Part shown: positions 1-9,339 of the stretch, one piece after another
Layout: every line of letters begins with the position of its first letter
Position numbering within the stretch: the first letter of the stretch is position 1
NCBI GenBank assembly: GCA_003988855.1
Contig: QYAI01000057.1
Location: forward strand, 62,001-126,000
Origin: Arachnopeziza araneosa
Lineage: Eukaryota; Ascomycota; Leotiomycetes; Helotiales; Arachnopezizaceae
Reading direction: 5' to 3'
DNA length: 64,000 nucleotides
Made by a program: the position numbers and the translations under genes
Notes under the pieces: generated by a model
The model's database searches: none
What the model saw: the letters and a program-made list of their open reading frames with translations, nothing else
What the model was told of the DNA's origin: nothing

Positions 1-2100
1 TCTCAGCTGCTCTCTCGTAGGCAACAATGAGTATAATGGTAATATGTGCATCTTCGTTGGTCCAGTGTCTGCTTCCTCCCCAATATTGAAATCTTCATCA
101 TCAAGATTCACATCAAGGTCATCTTCATCATCATAATCGTCGTTATGGTCATCAGTCGTTTCTCCAAAGTCAATGTCTTCCGTCTCTATCGGAGCGTCTC
201 TCCCTGATATTCTCACTTGAGGCCCAGAAGTAACCTGCCCGGTGTGGAATGCTTCTTTGAGTCGTTTGCTCAGCTGACTGATTTCATTCTGTCCTGTCAA
301 GAAAATGAGAAATCCACCAGGAGGCAACTTTTTGTGACCTCTGCTTATTTTTCGAAATGCTTCTTCAACATAATCGTGATGTGTCTTTCGAGCGAAATGA
401 GTCGTCACTGGATACTGTCGACCTTCGGCTTGAAGTACAGGGGGCGGGCTGGAAAACAGAATACGGTTTTGTGTGAAATCCGTCACCCTTAGAGTTGCTG
501 ACATGATAATAAGTTTGAGAGGTTTAGTGGACGGATTCTCAGCTGCCATTTCTTCACGGAGCTTGACAACTCTACTCAACATCCCGATCAGGATATCCGT
601 ATTAACACTCCTTTCGTGGGCTTCATCTATAATAATAGCTGAGTATTTTCGAAGGGCGATGTCTTGCGCTACTTCACGAAGTAACACACCATCCGTCATG
701 AATTTGATTGCGGTATCAGCACTGACGGTGCCTTCAAATCGAATTTGGTAAGCCACTTTCTTTGCATGATTACCCAACTCATCGCCAACACGCTTTGCCA
801 TACTAACAGCTGCCACTCGACGAGGCTGGGTAACACCAATCATTCCAGGAGTTGGAGACTCCGGTGTGCCATAACCAGCTTCAAATAGAAATTGAGGAAC
901 TTGTGTCGTTTTCCCAGATCCGGTAGCACCATGTACAACAACGAGATTATTATTATGAATTGCTTCCATAATTTTCTGTTCTTCTGCTACCACTGGGAGG
1001 TTTAAACGAGCTTCCTGTATATCTGGTGGTCGTGTGACTGTGATACTATATGCTTTTCTCTTTGTATTGGACGTCGGTTGCAGTTCTAGGGGTAGGGGAT
1101 CTTGTTCTGGTGCTCTGGGTATAAACCCAGCTATTTTTGGGGTTTCGGTAGCATTTGCTGTGTTGGTAGATGGCTGATAACCTAAAGCTTCATTTAACTG
1201 TTGAGTTGCCCACATCTTAAATGCCGAAGACCTTTGCTTTTGAGGTGTCTCGCCTTCATCTGTGTTCTCATCGGACGAGTCTTCAGTGTCATCCTCATCT
1301 TCCAAACTAGCCTCAGAGTTGGATTCTTCCTGATTCTCCCCGTCTGAGGCATCGGAAATATCATCATATCCTTGCAATCCTTCCAGAGAATCTTTTTCAT
1401 CAGAGCCAGAACTAAAACCTTCCCATTCCAGTTCATCGGCAACCTTGAGAAGCTCGGGTTGAAGTTGGATCCTTGATTTCACGCCGCCTCTCCGTTTCCG
1501 TTTCTTTAGCACTGGCCTGCCTTTGTCGTCAACTTCCAGTGGCCTCTTAAGGCCCGCTCCAACAGCTACAACTGGGTTTTGTACTGCCACGACCGCAGCC
1601 GTGGCTTGAAGGCCTCGTGGTTCGACTTCACTGCCGTCTTCTGAAATGTCGTCTCCAAACTCTCTCACAACCCTTTTCTCAAACAAGATATCTTCATTAT
1701 CCCCATAGATGTCGATCCCAGCTTTTCTATCTTTTAGAGCTCGGCTCAACCTCTCTCTCTTCGTCTCTCTTCCCTGGCCCAATTTTTTGCTGCTCTGGTA
1801 GAGACTTGTATCGGATTTTGTATGTGTAAGCTTCGAAATCAATTCCCGATTCTCATCCTTCTTCAACTTGTTCTCGATATATTTTTCCAGTCTCTTTGCC
1901 TTCCTACCACTAACTCTCGTCCCTTGACTAAGGCTGAGCAGCTCCTCTTTAATCTGTCGCTTCTTCTCCTCGCGCTCCGCCTGCGCAGCGGGGAGGAGTT
2001 CCACAGCATTGGGATCGACGAATGGTTCAGTATTGCCGGCGGCATGTTTTTGGCGAGCAATAACCTTATGCTTTCGCTGTCTAGGGACAAATTTAGGCAT
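1..2100 (-). CDS. ECM16: DEAH-box RNA helicase, DHR1/ECM16/DHX37 type (C-terminus beyond window)
   Basis: Open for 700 codons from an ATG at 2100 to the window edge with no stop and no need for an intron. The N-terminal ~350 residues are basic and then strongly acidic, with a run of D/E/S near residues 230-290, as in Dhr1. The helicase core follows: Walker A GATGSGKT at about residues 391-398, the DEAH box (IIIDEAHERS) at 492-495, motif III SAT at about 534-536, then the start of the second RecA lobe (FLTGQNEIS). An acidic insert (D/E-rich, near positions 90-190) splits the second lobe, as in ECM16 proteins. Family knowledge: a nucleolar ATPase that works on U3 snoRNA-pre-rRNA duplexes during 18S rRNA maturation. 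The gene is divergent from the small gene at 2226, with 125 bp between the two ATGs. The assignment to Dhr1 rather than another DEAH helicase rests on the N-terminal layout and the insert. Confidence 0.9.
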   Translation of the reverse strand, partial: MPKFVPRQRKHKVIARQKHAAGNTEPFVDPNAVELLPAAQAEREEKKRQIKEELLSLSQGTRVSGRKAKRLEKYIENKLKKDENRELISKLTHTKSDTSLYQSSKKLGQGRETKRERLSRALKDRKAGIDIYGDNEDILFEKRVVREFGDDISEDGSEVEPRGLQATAAVVAVQNPVVAVGAGLKRPLEVDDKGRPVLKKRKRRGGVKSRIQLQPELLKVADELEWEGFSSGSDEKDSLEGLQGYDDISDASDGENQEESNSEASLEDEDDTEDSSDENTDEGETPQKQRSSAFKMWATQQLNEALGYQPSTNTANATETPKIAGFIPRAPEQDPLPLELQPTSNTKRKAYSITVTRPPDIQEARLNLPVVAEEQKIMEAIHNNNLVVVHGATGSGKTTQVPQFLFEAGYGTPESPTPGMIGVTQPRRVAAVSMAKRVGDELGNHAKKVAYQIRFEGTVSADTAIKFMTDGVLLREVAQDIALRKYSAIIIDEAHERSVNTDILIGMLSRVVKLREEMAAENPSTKPLKLIIMSATLRVTDFTQNRILFSSPPPVLQAEGRQYPVTTHFARKTHHDYVEEAFRKISRGHKKLPPGGFLIFLTGQNEISQLSKRLKEAFHTGQVTSGPQVRISGRDAPIETEDIDFGETTDDHNDDYDDEDDLDVNLDDEDFNIGEEADTGPTKMHILPLYSLLPTREQLR

Positions 2101-2225
2101 TGTAGCCGTGACTAAAAGAGGTTGCCAAATTTGAAAAGTTGAGAAATATTTCTATTCTGCCGGTGCTGACCGCCCGCAAGGCCAAATTGCAGCCTCGTGT
2201 TCATTTCGAGATATCCACAAACACC
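2101..2225. promoter_or_regulatory. Compact bidirectional promoter between helicase and proteasome-chaperone genes
   Basis: Only 125 bp separate the start codons of the divergent genes at 2100 (-) and 2226 (+). Both 5' leaders and promoters must lie here or overlap the coding ends. I see no TATA box. A shared promoter is inferred from spacing only. Confidence 0.5.
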
Positions 2226-2759
2226 ATGTCAGTCCCATCGCTATCATCAGGCTTGGGCAGGCTAAATATTAACCAAGAGGTAGAGCCTTCGCCATTTCCA
2301 GCCCCCTCTAAGCATGCTGCTGGTCTGGTCAACGGTACACCAACTGATGTGTCGTCCATATCATTCGCAGACAAGATCCTGATTACTGTCTCACAAAGTG
2401 GTAAATTATCACAATGGGTTTGTTCATTGAGCCAAATAACCTCTCATTTCATGCTAATAGAAATTCAGATTCAAGTGCCGCTCTCATCAGCTTCTCCAAC
2501 CAACTTCGAAACCGCTCTTCCAGCTATGGATTCTGATATGCTCCCACTTGGACACCTGACACCTAAAACGCTCCTTGGTGCTGGTGGTGAACAGCGTGAA
2601 ACTTTGGGGCATCTGTATGCAAGTCAAATTGCAAGTACAATTGCTACAAGAAATCCAGAAGAGACTAGGACTGTTCTGGTTGGATTTGGCTTGGACAAGG
2701 TCAATATGGATCGAGAAGCATTTTTTGATCTGCTGGAATTACTGCAGAAGGTGATTTGA
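2226..2759 (+). CDS. Proteasome assembly chaperone 3-like protein (PAC3/Poc3 family)
   Basis: Two exons joined over a 51-nt intron (2418-2468, GTTTGT...TTCAG) give 160 aa. The intron length is a multiple of three and free of stops, so the unspliced frame also reads through; splicing restores ...KLSQW-IQVPLS..., the characteristic strand of the family. The C-terminal half (TVLVGFGLD, then a helix EAFFDLLELLQ) fits the PAC3 fold: a small beta-sandwich followed by a helix. Family role: with PAC4/Poc4 it helps order alpha-subunits in 20S proteasome ring assembly in the cytosol. I chose the ATG at 2226 because the protein before the conserved region is then of normal length; in-frame sequence upstream to 2139 lies in the divergent promoter and is probably leader. 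Assignment is by fold-level resemblance. Confidence 0.65.
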   Translation: MSVPSLSSGLGRLNINQEVEPSPFPAPSKHAAGLVNGTPTDVSSISFADKILITVSQSGKLSQWVCSLSQITSHFMLIEIQIQVPLSSASPTNFETALPAMDSDMLPLGHLTPKTLLGAGGEQRETLGHLYASQIASTIATRNPEETRTVLVGFGLDKVNMDREAFFDLLELLQKVI

Positions 2760-3071
2760 GACCAGCTCAATCCGAAGTAATGAAGCCCATATTCCAGATT
2801 AGACCCCACCTACTTAGGAAGTATGATGCATATGAGCATCATGCAGCCCGGCCAATAAACTGATCAGATTCGATCAGCGCTAGTCAATGCAAACCGCAGT
2901 ATAGCCTTCAATAAGTTTTAGGCTCAAGAGCGAAGGGCAAATAAAATTTCAGTCTTCTCGGTTGTTAAAATAACAGCACTAGGTGCTTGCTTTCATTCCT
3001 AGCTTCCCCTGCATCTTATCTGCTTCGAGCTTAAACCTCGATTGACACCATATGGATGATTAACAACATAT

Positions 3072-3969
3072 CTATATGTTGAAGCCGCTTTTACTTGAAT
3101 CACCATCTGATATTAGTTCGTACTTGGGTGGATTTGCCTTCGAAGTGTATGATGGTACAACACTCTCAACGCAATTGAAATTAAGACCTATTTTCTGTTA
3201 GATAAAATCAAATATTTTTTGGTGCTACAAACTTACCGAGGAAGGAAGGCATGGATGTATGCTCAACTGTTGAACGATTATAGACTCTATCGACGGTACT
3301 CTTATAGATGTCGTTGCATAATCGCATCATGAAATCTCCAATGTTTACCACAATCGTTCCTTCTACTGGTGTCACCTTGGGCCAGAGTCAAGCAAGCAGC
3401 GCAGTAGCCCAAAACTTCTTCCTTAAACGCTGACAGATGAGACGTATCCTCTCAGACAGATTCTTCTCCTCGAAGCCAAGGTTTTGCTTCGTCTAGGATT
3501 GCATCGAGAGGTTTTAGATCAGGATCATACTGAGGCGAGTATCTCCATCTCAGCGGAACAGAAGTTGATTGTGTAACACTAAGCAAGGTGTAGATACCGA
3601 CTCCTTCACATCAACGCTTTAAAAAGGCTTATACTTGTACTCTTGGAACCAGAATATCCATTGAAATACTTTGATCGCGTCTTCGTGACTTTCATCTTTT
3701 CATCAAGAGAACGCTTGAAGAGACTAGTCTTCTCAGCATAAAATCATGAAAGTGAATAGTCTTACTTATATCAAAAGCTGTTTCTTTGCTTTTGCAATCG
3801 TCCCATCTTTGATTCCATGATTCTTAAAATAGAAGAAGCCGGGATTGACTGCAACTGCACGGATTTCTTTGGCGAGCGCATGCCGATCTTCAAATTTCGT
3901 GGAGTACAGATGAGTGAGATCGATGACTGGAATTTCTTCTGTATTACAATCCCTCGGCGGAGTGCTCAA
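3072..3969 (-). pseudogene. Decayed 2-oxoglutarate/Fe(II)-dependent oxygenase (isopenicillin N synthase-like)
   Basis: Reading from 3969 on the minus strand, the N-terminal DIOX_N block is intact (EIPVIDLTHLY, then NPGFFYFKNHGI). The next blocks are recognisable but broken. KMKVTKTRSKYFNGYSGSK lies in a different frame, VDVKES in another, and WRYSPQYDPDLKPLDAILDE...PWLRGEE is followed by TGA where the family has Trp. After CAACLTLAQ the sequence jumps straight to VVNIGDFMMRLCNDIYKSTV, so the segment that should carry the HxD iron ligands is missing. The distal iron-binding His after STV is Asp (STVDRVYN). The usual C-terminal block (NPPKYE) is still visible near 3100. The lesions are independent, so this is a dead gene. 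It is convergent with the chaperone gene at 2226-2759. Confidence 0.85.
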
Positions 3970-4891
3970 GACATCTCGAAATACTGGGCCGTATGCTGTG
4001 CGAAGCTCGAATTATGTGGTCGTGACCGCGATTTGTTTTTTCTCCGTATGACTTGGATAGCCCTTCAAGGATTGTTACGGTTTTTGTAACGAGCGAACTG
4101 TAACTTCCTGTGATACCTATCTAAAATGCGCATATAAGTCTGCATAAGGTAAATTCAGAAACCCAGCTCACATTATTAACGTCAACAGATTTCAGCGTTG
4201 TCCAGCTTTGAAGCAGTTTCTATCTATCATAGATGGTAGTTACGAAGAAGTGTGAGCAACCTGGCTCATCGCTATTGTTGAAAATCTATCACCCACTTTT
4301 GGATGGACACAGTAACCCGGCCGTATGCAAAGTCCACCAAATCAATGCACTGTAGGTGTGACGAAAGCATTCTCGAAGCTATCTGCAACTGTAACTTGTC
4401 ATTGTGCACCTCAAATTACAAGTACGACATCAACATGCACCTCGAGGATTGACTGCTGCTGGTTGCCTTCTCATGGCTCACACATGCTTTTTGCAGTCAC
4501 TTGACAGAAAGTGACATGGATCCTGATAAATGTCAACATGGCAGCTCATGCTACCCTTAACTCTGGATATGCAAGTAACCTTCTCAAATCCTGTCGTATC
4601 TCCGAGAATCTCTATTGTAAAATTTGCATATATGCGGTGACGACCGTTTATATCACGCTACAACCATGCGTTCCTCTACAGCAACGTTTAAAAGGTTTAC
4701 TGGACAACAAGTTATGCCCTTTTTGAATTATTTGACGCATGAAGGAAATGCTGTGCCTAGGAGAATCTAAATGACAGCGAACATACTCTCGAGTCTCGCT
4801 TATCCATGATAATATATTTCTACCATTTTCGCGCGTCGTTTGACTTCACCCGCCCGCGACACAGCGTTGAGATCGAATCATCAAAACCAAT
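3970..4891. other. Intergenic, 0.9 kb, upstream of the NCS1 permease
   Basis: Only short ORFs in all frames, none with recognisable domains. The region should hold the permease promoter. No repeat or RNA gene seen. Confidence 0.5.
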
Positions 4892-7047
4892 ATGGCGAGC
4901 AACTTGATCAAGCGCGTTCGTTTCGCCATTCCGCCTCCTCATCTTCAAGCCGAAGGTACAGAAGATGTTCACGGAAAAGACATCTGGTTGGATAACGATA
5001 ACATCCGACCCTTGAAATTGGCAGACCGGACGTGGAACCTTTGGACGTATCTTACGTTCTGGTTCTCTGCTAGTATGTTCCATTGCGACTAAATATATTA
5101 CCAAGAGCTAATTGTTTGTTTGATCAGCTGCTACGGTTTCCAATTGGTATGCCGCGTCCAGCGCCCAGGCTCTCGGTTTGAGCATGTGGGAATCGGCCTT
5201 GTGCTCCTTTGGGGGCCAGTGTCTCATTGCTATTGTAATCATTCTAAACGGTCGCGCTGGAGCCAAATATCATATGTCAGTATCCGTGATTGGTGCGAGG
5301 AATATAGATTGACTGTTTTCCAGTGGTTATCCAATCCTCAATCGCGCGTCTTTTGGTATCTATGGTGCTTGGTGGCCAACTTTCAACCGTGCTGTAATGG
5401 CCATTGTGTGGAATGGAGGTATGTATATAATTTGGATTATACTTCCATCTACAAGCTAAGTTTCTCTGTGCTGAAGTCCGCCACGAAACTCTGATTTTCA
5501 GCCTTAAAACTGAACTGGAACATTTGCTAATATATCCGGTAGTCAACGCTGTTCAGGGCGCTCAATGCGTTTACGTCATGCTCCATGCTCTTACACCTCA
5601 TATTGCAAACATTCCCAACGTCATGGGACCAGGCTCTGCTCTTAATTCTGGCGGAATGGTTGGGTTTGTTGTCTTCTGGATCCTGACATGTTGTTTCCTA
5701 GTCATTCCCGTTCCTAAGGTATGTCTCAAATTTAATTCCCGCAAGTGAAAGACATCAAGCTTAGACACATTTCTTAGATGAGACCACTTGTTTATGCTAA
5801 ACTGGGAGTCTTTGCTGTTTCCGCTATTGCAATGCTTGCCTGGACCTTAACCCTTGCTGGTGGCATTGGTCCTGTTGCTCACCAACCCGGCACTGCAACT
5901 GGTATCACACGACACTGGTAAGCTTAATCTTATCCCAAATTGCCTCTAATATTTATTCAAAGCTCTGGGACTATGAATCATCTCAGACGCATCCTAAGAA
6001 CTTGCCTTGAGACTCAACCATTTCACTGCTCATGAACGTGCCAAAGTCTCATTCTAACCAATTCACAGGCTCATCGTTCGATTCTTCCTCCTCGGTGCCG
6101 CAAACTGCGCAACATTTGCTTCCAATGCCGCTGATTTTCAACGTTACGCATCCAAGCCCTCAGACGTGCTTGTAGGAAATCTTCTAGGTTTTCCTCTATC
6201 CAACCTCATTGTCTCCATCGTAGGCAACCTAGTAGGATCCAGCAGCCAGATTGTATTTGGCACCCTGATTTGGTCTCCTCTCGACTACCTTGATAAACTC
6301 CAAACCACCAACTACAACGCCTCAACGCGCTGTGGCTGTTTCTTCATCGCCGCCGCTTTCACCTATAGCGCGATCTTCTCCTCAATATTTGAAAACTCCC
6401 TCCCAGCAGGAAATGACATCGCCGCCCTCTTCCCCAAATACCTCTCTGTACGCAAAGGTTTCTTCATTTGCGCCATCATATCCTTCGCTATCAACCCTTG
6501 GTACCTCCTTGGCTCCGCCTCAATCTTCATCTCCTTCTTAGCCAGCTATCAAATCTTCCTCAGCGCCATCACCGGTGTTTTACTATGCCACTATTACACC
6601 ATAGCCCGTGGCTATCTGGAAGTTGAAGATCTGTACACGAGTCGTAAAAACGGTCTTTATCACTACAATCATGGCTGGAATTGGCGTGCCTATCTGGCGT
6701 ACGTGGTTGGGATCATTCCAAACTTTTACGGGTTTCTGAATAATATGGGTGTGTCCGCTCCACAAGGTGTGGTTAGGATGTATTACTTCGCCTATCCAAT
6801 CGGATTGCTGCTTAGTTTCCTGGTTTATTGGGCGGCAAATTTGTACTCTCCTCCAAAACTCATTGTGCCGCTGAGTGAGTGGAGGGAACCGGCAGATTAT
6901 GTGAGACCTGAGGAGAGAGGAGTGCTCATTGGAATTGGAGAGAGTGAGGTGGCTCGTGGCAGAGAACTGGCTGGGGATGAGGAGAAAGCTCAAGATGTTG
7001 AATTGGTTGAGAAGGAAAATTCTTCTTCCCAAAGTTTGGAGACGTAA
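4892..7047 (+). CDS. NCS1-family permease (nucleobase/allantoin/thiamine-type transporter)
   Basis: Six exons; introns at 5073-5127, 5276-5323, 5419-5542, 5719-5777 and 5918-6068 give a 572-aa membrane protein. The second intron uses donor GTCAGT, which restores KYHIGYPILNRASFG; the nearby GTATCC would break the frame. NCS1 marks: N-terminal NDNIRPLKLADRTWNLWTYLTFWFSA, the helix-1 region ATVSNWYAASSA, GYPILNRASFGIYGAWWP, and NAADFQRYA before a helix in the middle. About 12 hydrophobic helices are expected, with an acidic hydrophilic C-terminal tail (GDEEKAQDVELVEKE). Family knowledge: plasma-membrane cation symporters for uracil, uridine, allantoin, thiamine or related compounds (Fur/Dal4 group); the substrate cannot be read from sequence by eye. 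It is convergent with the cysteine-rich gene downstream. Confidence 0.88.
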
Positions 7048-7363
7048 TGTGTGATGAACGGTTTGCTTGGATGGCTATATCCTATAGGAATTACAATACA
7101 TAGCTACGTCATTATGATTGATTCAGAGCTCATGGTATCCAAAAAATGAAGAGTATCTTCACAACTTGATTGTTCTTTCTCACAGAATCTTCTGTTTCTT
7201 TTCTGGGCGTGTGTCAAGTGAACGCTCTTCCTTCGAGTTGAAGAGTGGAGGACAATAGGCTTTCATTACGACATTTAACCCACACCTTTCATTACAGTAC
7301 AACCCGCATTATTCAAACAGAGTTCATAAATTTCTTAAGATCATAGCAGCCTTTTCAAATCTC
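7048..7363. other. Short convergent intergenic space
   Basis: 316 bp between two convergent stop codons; presumably the 3' ends of both transcripts. Nothing else seen. Confidence 0.5.
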
Positions 7364-8509
7364 TCAGGTCGCCGCATAATGAACCTCCTGTACCTGCGGC
7401 TCCGGTCCCTTGTGGTCCATACCATACGCCGGAGGTCCATCGGGCTTCGCAGCCGTCCTCTTCGCCCCACAGCACCCGAAGCATGTCAGACACCCACGGA
7501 AGAACCAGAGCACCGCCGCAACGATCAGTGCCACACCGGCTATGGCACCGGTTACAATACCGCCCAGGACTCTTCCTGGGAGCCTCTTTGACGTTGTAGA
7601 TTTGGTAGATTCCCCATCCGAGTCGGAATCACCCCCAGTGGACTTGGGAGTACACGTTGATAAGAATGAGTCACATGTTTCATCGAAGCTGCAGCATGTG
7701 GTTCCGCAGGTGATTTGGAGCGAGGAGCAGGTCTGATGGGATTTGTTAGAAGATTGTCATTGGAGTTTGAAGAGGAGAAGTTGGGGATGAGAACGTACGT
7801 TGGTGCTAGATGGGATATAGCAGGAGCCAGAACTATCACAGGAGTAGCCAGAATCACAGCATGTGGAGCCACAGGTTATTTGGCTTGCGAGACATGACTG
7901 ATACATGATTAGTAAACAGTATTCCGGTGGAGGAGCAGAGATGGAACGAACAGATGGAGCTGGAGGATCCAAATAACAAACATCGCCTGAACCACAAGAA
8001 TATCCAGTGTCACAGCAGGTTGATCCACAGGTTGTTTGGTATGCCGTGCAAGACTGAACCACAAGTCAATAAATTTCATCATGTGAAGACGGGGAACCAA
8101 CGGTCTGAGGATCCACATAGCAATTCAGATCTGTACCGCAGTAGTACCCAGTATCACAACAAGTCGATCCACAAGTTGTCTGATCACTCGTACAAGTCTG
8201 CACCCCCGTCAGCCGAATTTTCTTCCCCAGGAACCCGCAGCGATGGAGAGAACGAACCAGATCCGCTTCGCAAGTATCTATCGAGCTGCACGTGGCACCC
8301 GAATTACAACAATATATGCCGCAGCACGTCTGAGAACTATAGCAAAAGTAGCCGTTGTTGCAGCTGAGCGTCTGTCGACTGAATATGCTTTTCGGGGCCG
8401 CAAAGGCACGCGCGCTCAACGCCTTTGGCCCGGACTCGAATCCAGGGAAAGGCAACGTCCCCGCCGCAGCGAGGGTCGCAAGAGCAGAGAACAGCAGAGA
8501 TTGAAGCAT
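7364..8509 (-). CDS. Secreted-type, membrane-anchored cysteine-rich repeat protein
   Basis: Five exons, introns 8198-8257, 8054-8101, 7898-7951 and 7733-7798, all phase 0; 305 aa. Order: signal peptide (MLQSLLFSALATLAAAG), a short pro-like stretch, a first degenerate Cys module (SCNNGYFCYSSQTCCG), then four modules of the type TCxSxQTTCGSTCCDxGYxC....CY. A Ser/Thr/Asp linker and a single membrane helix (GGIVTGAIAGVALIVAAVLWFF) follow, then a Cys-rich juxtamembrane patch (CLTCFGCCG) and a short tail. Modules 2, 3 and 4 are single exons of 32-34 codons and module 5 begins the last exon, so the introns mark the repeat borders exactly. The modules resemble granulin/hevein-like disulfide knots, but I do not recognise a named family. 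Likely a cell-surface protein with an extracellular Cys-rich part; ligand and function unknown. Confidence 0.8.
7640..8197 (-). repeat. Tandem exon-encoded cysteine modules with matching introns
   Basis: Exons at 8102-8197, 7952-8053, 7799-7897 and the start of the exon ending at 7732 each begin with a (T/S)C(T/L)(S/A).Q.TCG(S/T)TCC module. Two of the four introns open GTTCGT, one GTTGGT and one GTACGT, and all are phase 0. This is the pattern left by tandem duplication of an exon with its flanking intron. Confidence 0.75.
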
Positions 8510-9339
8510 GGTGGTGATTCCTTGCGCGGATGAATCTTGCGATGAAAAACAAGCTTTGAAGTCAGAAGAGAGGCTTGCAACAAACGGAGGGAGGAAAGGC
8601 GGCTGTTATCCCTAAGTCTACAATCAGAGACAGCACGGCACGCTGAGGAGATGGGGATCTGAGTCGTCCATCGAAGGCCAATGATCCCGTGCGATATCGA
8701 AATATTGGATGTCCCGTGCCGTGCCGGACTGGATTTGGCAGTGAGGCTGAGAGATGGCTTGCATATGGGGCCGAGACCCCTTCAAAAACAAGCTTTCTAG
8801 CGACGCCCGCTCTTGGCAGCTGAAGCCGGGGACTGGATCAGACTGAATGGGAATGTCAATCGCAGATCGGTAGAGCATTCCTGTGCGACATTTGTCGAGT
8901 CAGTGGACTCCGTCAGATGCGAGAGCAACTTTATATTTATCAGCAAGACATGAGTTTCCATCCATAGTGCAAGCGAAAACTTGAATCAAGCCATCTCATC
9001 GCGCTATCTAAATGATTGTTGTCAAAAATACGGATAACAACAAGAGCTTTCAACCTTGGAAGTCTGGAGGATGTTCTCGATATATAAGATGTTCCTAAGA
9101 TTATTACTGTGCTAAACTATATTTGGGTTGTTGAACAATGAAATAAATGATAGGAATGCGATTCCCAGCAGGACTGATTACCCACGCACCAAATGGCTCA
9201 CAACTGGTGCGGCTCATCAACTCTCATTCTGACACATTATATAACTCACTCCCACTCGTCACTCCTGTATGAAATTTTATAGCAACATGGACTCGCAAGC
9301 ATTTAGTGCTCAGGCCTTGCTGTGACCATAATAGTGAAC
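8510..9339. other. Intergenic, 0.8 kb
   Basis: Promoter side of the cysteine-rich gene and 3' side of the Zn2Cys6 gene. No coding segment, repeat or RNA gene recognised. Confidence 0.5.

Noticed and set aside
5276..5323. Apparent frame error in the NCS1 permease
   Set aside because: Donor GTCAGT, 4 nt before the more obvious GTATCC, restores the conserved IGYPILNRASFG block.
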